Part shown: positions 4,905 through 6,751 of the stretch, piece after piece | Layout: each line of letters opens with the position of its first letter | Position numbering within the stretch: position 1 is the stretch's first letter | NCBI GenBank assembly: GCA_050288705.1 | Contig: JBNKEI010000070.1 | Location: 1 to 6,751, forward strand | Source of the DNA: JBNKEI01 sp050288705 | Lineage (GTDB): Bacteria; Myxococcota; Myxococcia; Myxococcales; UBA5297 | Direction of reading: 5' to 3' | DNA: 6,751 bases | The notes under the pieces: generated by a model | The model's database searches: none | The model's input: only the letters and a program-made list of their open reading frames with translations | Told to the model about the DNA's origin: nothing | Translations under genes and position numbers: made by a program

Positions 4905-6209
4905 CTACACCACCAGCCGACGAACCCGCACTTGCTTTACTCGCCGTTCGGTGCGCTCGATCACCGTAAACTCAAATCCCTGAATCACAAATACTTGCCC
5001 GTTTTGAGGAATTACCCCCGCCAAATGGGTCAAAAGTCCTGCCAGCGTATCGTAAGCTTCGTGCTCCGGAATGTGGGCGTCGAAAGCACGATTAAATTCG
5101 CGTACAGGCAACACCGCGGACAACAATGAAGTTCCCTGGGGCTCAGCTTGAATCATTACTTGGCCAGGCTGATCTTCGCTAAACAAATCACCTACAATCT
5201 CTTCTACCAAGTCCTCAGTGGTACACAATCCTGCAGTTCCCCCGTATTCGTCCACTACAATAGCTAAATGTTCATGGCGTTTTTGCAAGGCTCGCAAAAG
5301 CTCAATAGCCCGCATAGTAGTAGGTACAAAAAAAGCAGGCCGAATTATATCTTTCAACACAATTAGTTGCCGCTCCCCTACCAGGGAAAGAATATCCTTA
5401 GCAGTAACATAACCCACTACTTTATCGAAGTTGCCATCAATAACCGGCATCCGGGTATGCCCTTCCTCCAAAAGAATTCGCTGGATATCCTGGGTGCTTG
5501 ATTTTAAGTCGATCGCCACAATTTGGGGCCGAGGTATTAGCACATCGGCGGCAGTCAACTCACCAAAGTCTACCGCTCTTTCTATGATTTCTGCTCCGTG
5601 GGCCTCAATTGCTCCCGACTCAGCCGCTTCTCCAACCAATAGCTTGATTTCTTCTGCAGTTAACCTAGTTTCGGTGAATGACGTGCGATCTTTAAATGGC
5701 CAGAGTATTAAGTTGGCGGAAACTGTAAAAAACCATACTACTGGCCGCAAAATAGACCCCAACCATAATAATGGTCGGGCTAATCTAAGAGCCAGGAATT
5801 CGGAATAACGCAAAGCTAGGGATTTGGGTACCAATTCGCCCAGCAAAATAGACATAAATGAATAGATGACTACCACTACCCCCAGTCCAATTTGCCCGGC
5901 ACTTCCCTGTATAAGCGGTATGGGTATTTTCTTAATCAAATCAGCAACCGGCTCAGCTACACTAGCACCTCCCAGCGCCGCGCCAAAAGCCCCAACAAAG
6001 GTTACTCCAATTTGCACTGTCGCCAAAAACTCTTCAATTTGCTTATGCAAACGTTCGACCGAGGTCGCGTTGCGGTGCCCTTCCTCAATCAGATGTTTAA
6101 CTTTGGAACGTCGTATCGATACAACCGCAATTTCAGCAGCAGAAAAAAATCCATTGGCTAGTATTAGAACTACCATGACTATTAAGGTGTTTAGAATCTC
6201 GGAAAACAT
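4905..6209 (-). CDS. CNNM/CBS-domain transporter-like membrane protein (CorC/HlyC family)
   Basis: This 434-residue inner-membrane protein belongs to the UPF0053/CNNM family, implicated in magnesium or other divalent-cation efflux and often annotated as 'hemolysin' or CorC. The N-terminal CNNM (DUF21) domain, about 1-180, starts with a membrane helix carrying the hallmark LANGFFSAAEIAVVS (17-31). Further hydrophobic segments lie near 66-85, 106-124 and 145-171, with GELVPKSLALRYSE at 124-137. Two CBS modules follow (about 218-273 and 286-342), including HTRMPVIDG and VVDEYGGTAGL (318-328) with TEDLVEEIVGD. The C-terminal CorC_HlyC domain is about 350-432. Length and order are typical and the gene looks intact. 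The ATG at 6209 gives the usual short lead-in to helix 1, although the ribosome site (GGTAAGAA) is weak. It lies upstream of and parallel to nrdD, but a riboswitch leader and promoter separate them, so it is probably a separate unit. Its ion cannot be read from sequence. Confidence 0.92.
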   Translation of the reverse strand: MFSEILNTLIVMVVLILANGFFSAAEIAVVSIRRSKVKHLIEEGHRNATSVERLHKQIEEFLATVQIGVTFVGAFGAALGGASVAEPVADLIKKIPIPLIQGSAGQIGLGVVVVIYSFMSILLGELVPKSLALRYSEFLALRLARPLLWLGSILRPVVWFFTVSANLILWPFKDRTSFTETRLTAEEIKLLVGEAAESGAIEAHGAEIIERAVDFGELTAADVLIPRPQIVAIDLKSSTQDIQRILLEEGHTRMPVIDGNFDKVVGYVTAKDILSLVGERQLIVLKDIIRPAFFVPTTMRAIELLRALQKRHEHLAIVVDEYGGTAGLCTTEDLVEEIVGDLFSEDQPGQVMIQAEPQGTSLLSAVLPVREFNRAFDAHIPEHEAYDTLAGLLTHLAGVIPQNGQVFVIQGFEFTVIERTERRVKQVRVRRLVV

Positions 6210-6474
6210 TTTTTGTTTCTTACCAGTGGAACATTAGTTTCGCAACGTTCTTTTCTCGTTTCCCTAAAGTCTCCTAGTTCAGCTATTTATGGGTTCGGAA
6301 AGACCCTTTTCTTTGTCAAAAATCACCCAGCGCCTTGCTTTATGTTTTCCACTTGGCAAACCTATGCCTTTGAAGTCGTTTCCTATTTTTTTCTTACATA
6401 TGCGCCATTGGTCGGCCTAATGTTTGCTAAATTGATTCGTTGCACACTTTGTGCTTTTGAAGGACGGAGGACAT
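6210..6474. other. Divergent intergenic region between the CNNM/CBS gene and the second lipoprotein gene
   Basis: These 265 nt should carry promoters for both flanking genes. On the minus strand a perfect TTGACA (6319-6314) is present, but the nearest -10-like TAAATA is about 24 nt away, too far for a standard promoter. On the plus strand TTGAAG (6370-6375) precedes a weak TTACAT (6394-6399) after 18 nt. Neither is strong enough to call. An open frame on the plus strand from 6213 has no ribosome site or recognisable protein character and overlaps the start of the real downstream gene. Confidence 0.4.
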
Positions 6475-6751
6475 ATGATAAGTAGTTTAAAATTCATATT
6501 AGTTGGCACAGTCAGCATTCTTTCTCTGTTAATAGCCTGCAACGGTTCAAAATCATCATCTGGCGATATTCTACCCATCAGCGCCAATCAAGCCGCCCAG
6601 ACTATTAATGAAAACTCTCTTGCGATAGCCCAAAGCCTTTCGCCCGTAATTAAAGAACTTAACGCCGCTTTAGGAGACTATTGTAAATGCGCAGAAGAAT
6701 CTGATTGCCCCTGCAAACCTCCTACCGACCTAGAGTCAAAACCTGAGGATA
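6475..6751 (+). CDS. Putative lipoprotein of unknown function, 5' part only
   Basis: The reading frame is open from the ATG at 6475 to the window edge (92 complete codons plus one base), so the C-terminus is missing. GGAGG at 6466-6470, four nt before the ATG, is the best ribosome site in the window and fixes the start. The protein begins MISSLKFILVGTVSILSLL and continues to a lipobox LIAC with the lipidated cysteine at 22, followed by a serine-rich linker NGSKSSSGD. Residue 23 is Asn, not the Asp that would mark inner-membrane retention in enterobacteria, so outer-membrane sorting is plausible. Residues about 34-68 look helical. Then a cysteine cluster CKCAEESDCPC places C70, C72, C78 and C80 close together, followed by a proline/acid-rich stretch. 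I do not recognise the family. The cluster could be a disulfide module or a metal site. Small Cys-rich segments also occur in the SUMF1 lipoprotein at 378, but the two do not look homologous. Confidence 0.8.
   Translation, partial: MISSLKFILVGTVSILSLLIACNGSKSSSGDILPISANQAAQTINENSLAIAQSLSPVIKELNAALGDYCKCAEESDCPCKPPTDLESKPED

Noticed and set aside
5431..6237. Several plus-strand open frames antisense to the CNNM/CBS gene
   Set aside because: The minus-strand protein has unambiguous CNNM and CBS motifs throughout. The antisense frames are low-complexity mirrors of its codon usage.
6314..6319. Perfect TTGACA on the minus strand upstream of the CNNM/CBS gene
   Set aside because: The nearest acceptable -10 element is about 24 nt downstream, too far for a standard promoter. 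A single hexamer is not enough evidence.
6355..6367. Sigma-54-like promoter (TTGGCA...TGC) upstream of the second lipoprotein gene
   Set aside because: The spacing between the GG and GC elements is 9 nt instead of the required 10, and the flanking bases match poorly.
6213..6485. 90-codon open frame on the plus strand in the divergent intergenic region
   Set aside because: It has no ribosome site and unremarkable composition, and it runs out of frame into the start of the well-supported lipoprotein gene at 6475.

Overview
The window reads as a piece of a chromosome from a Gram-negative bacterium. Two signal peptides end in lipoboxes, and there is a CNNM/CBS (CorC/HlyC-type) membrane protein. 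The cysteine-rich lipoprotein with a SUMF1-type (formylglycine-generating-enzyme-like) domain resembles proteins common in Myxococcota and Bradymonadota-like 'deltaproteobacterial' lineages. That placement is an inference from protein style only. The anaerobic ribonucleotide reductase implies at least part-time anaerobic life. The riboswitch in front of it implies that the cell uses or takes up cobalamin, probably alongside a B12-dependent class II reductase encoded elsewhere.

Layout. Positions 1-231 (+) hold the decayed 3' end of an IS4-family transposase gene with in-frame stops. After a short intergenic stretch that contains a perfect 8-bp inverted repeat, 378-1538 (+) encodes a SUMF1-domain lipoprotein. 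It converges on the nrdG end with only 27 bp between them. On the minus strand, 4466 down to 1566 is a two-gene unit: nrdD (class III anaerobic ribonucleoside-triphosphate reductase) followed directly by nrdG (its radical-SAM activase). The nrdD stop codon abuts the nrdG start codon.

The 438-nt gap upstream of nrdD (4467-4904) is the most informative noncoding part. It holds a cobalamin riboswitch aptamer (4628-4810, minus), a 10-bp hairpin whose loop can kiss the aptamer, two adjacent tandem micro-duplications, and an intrinsic-terminator-like hairpin with an 8-U tract ending 24 nt before the nrdD ATG. A plausible sigma-70-type promoter lies immediately upstream of the aptamer, overlapping a possible terminator of the gene before it. 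The expected logic is that cobalamin binding shuts off the B12-independent reductase.

Further upstream on the minus strand, 6209-4905 encodes a CNNM/CBS/CorC_HlyC integral membrane protein. From 6475 to the window end (+), divergent from it, is the start of a second, unrecognised lipoprotein with a small cysteine cluster and a clear Shine-Dalgarno sequence.

I did not find a clearly new multi-gene system. The best leads are the detailed architecture of the nrdDG riboswitch leader and the poorly characterised cysteine-rich lipoproteins.
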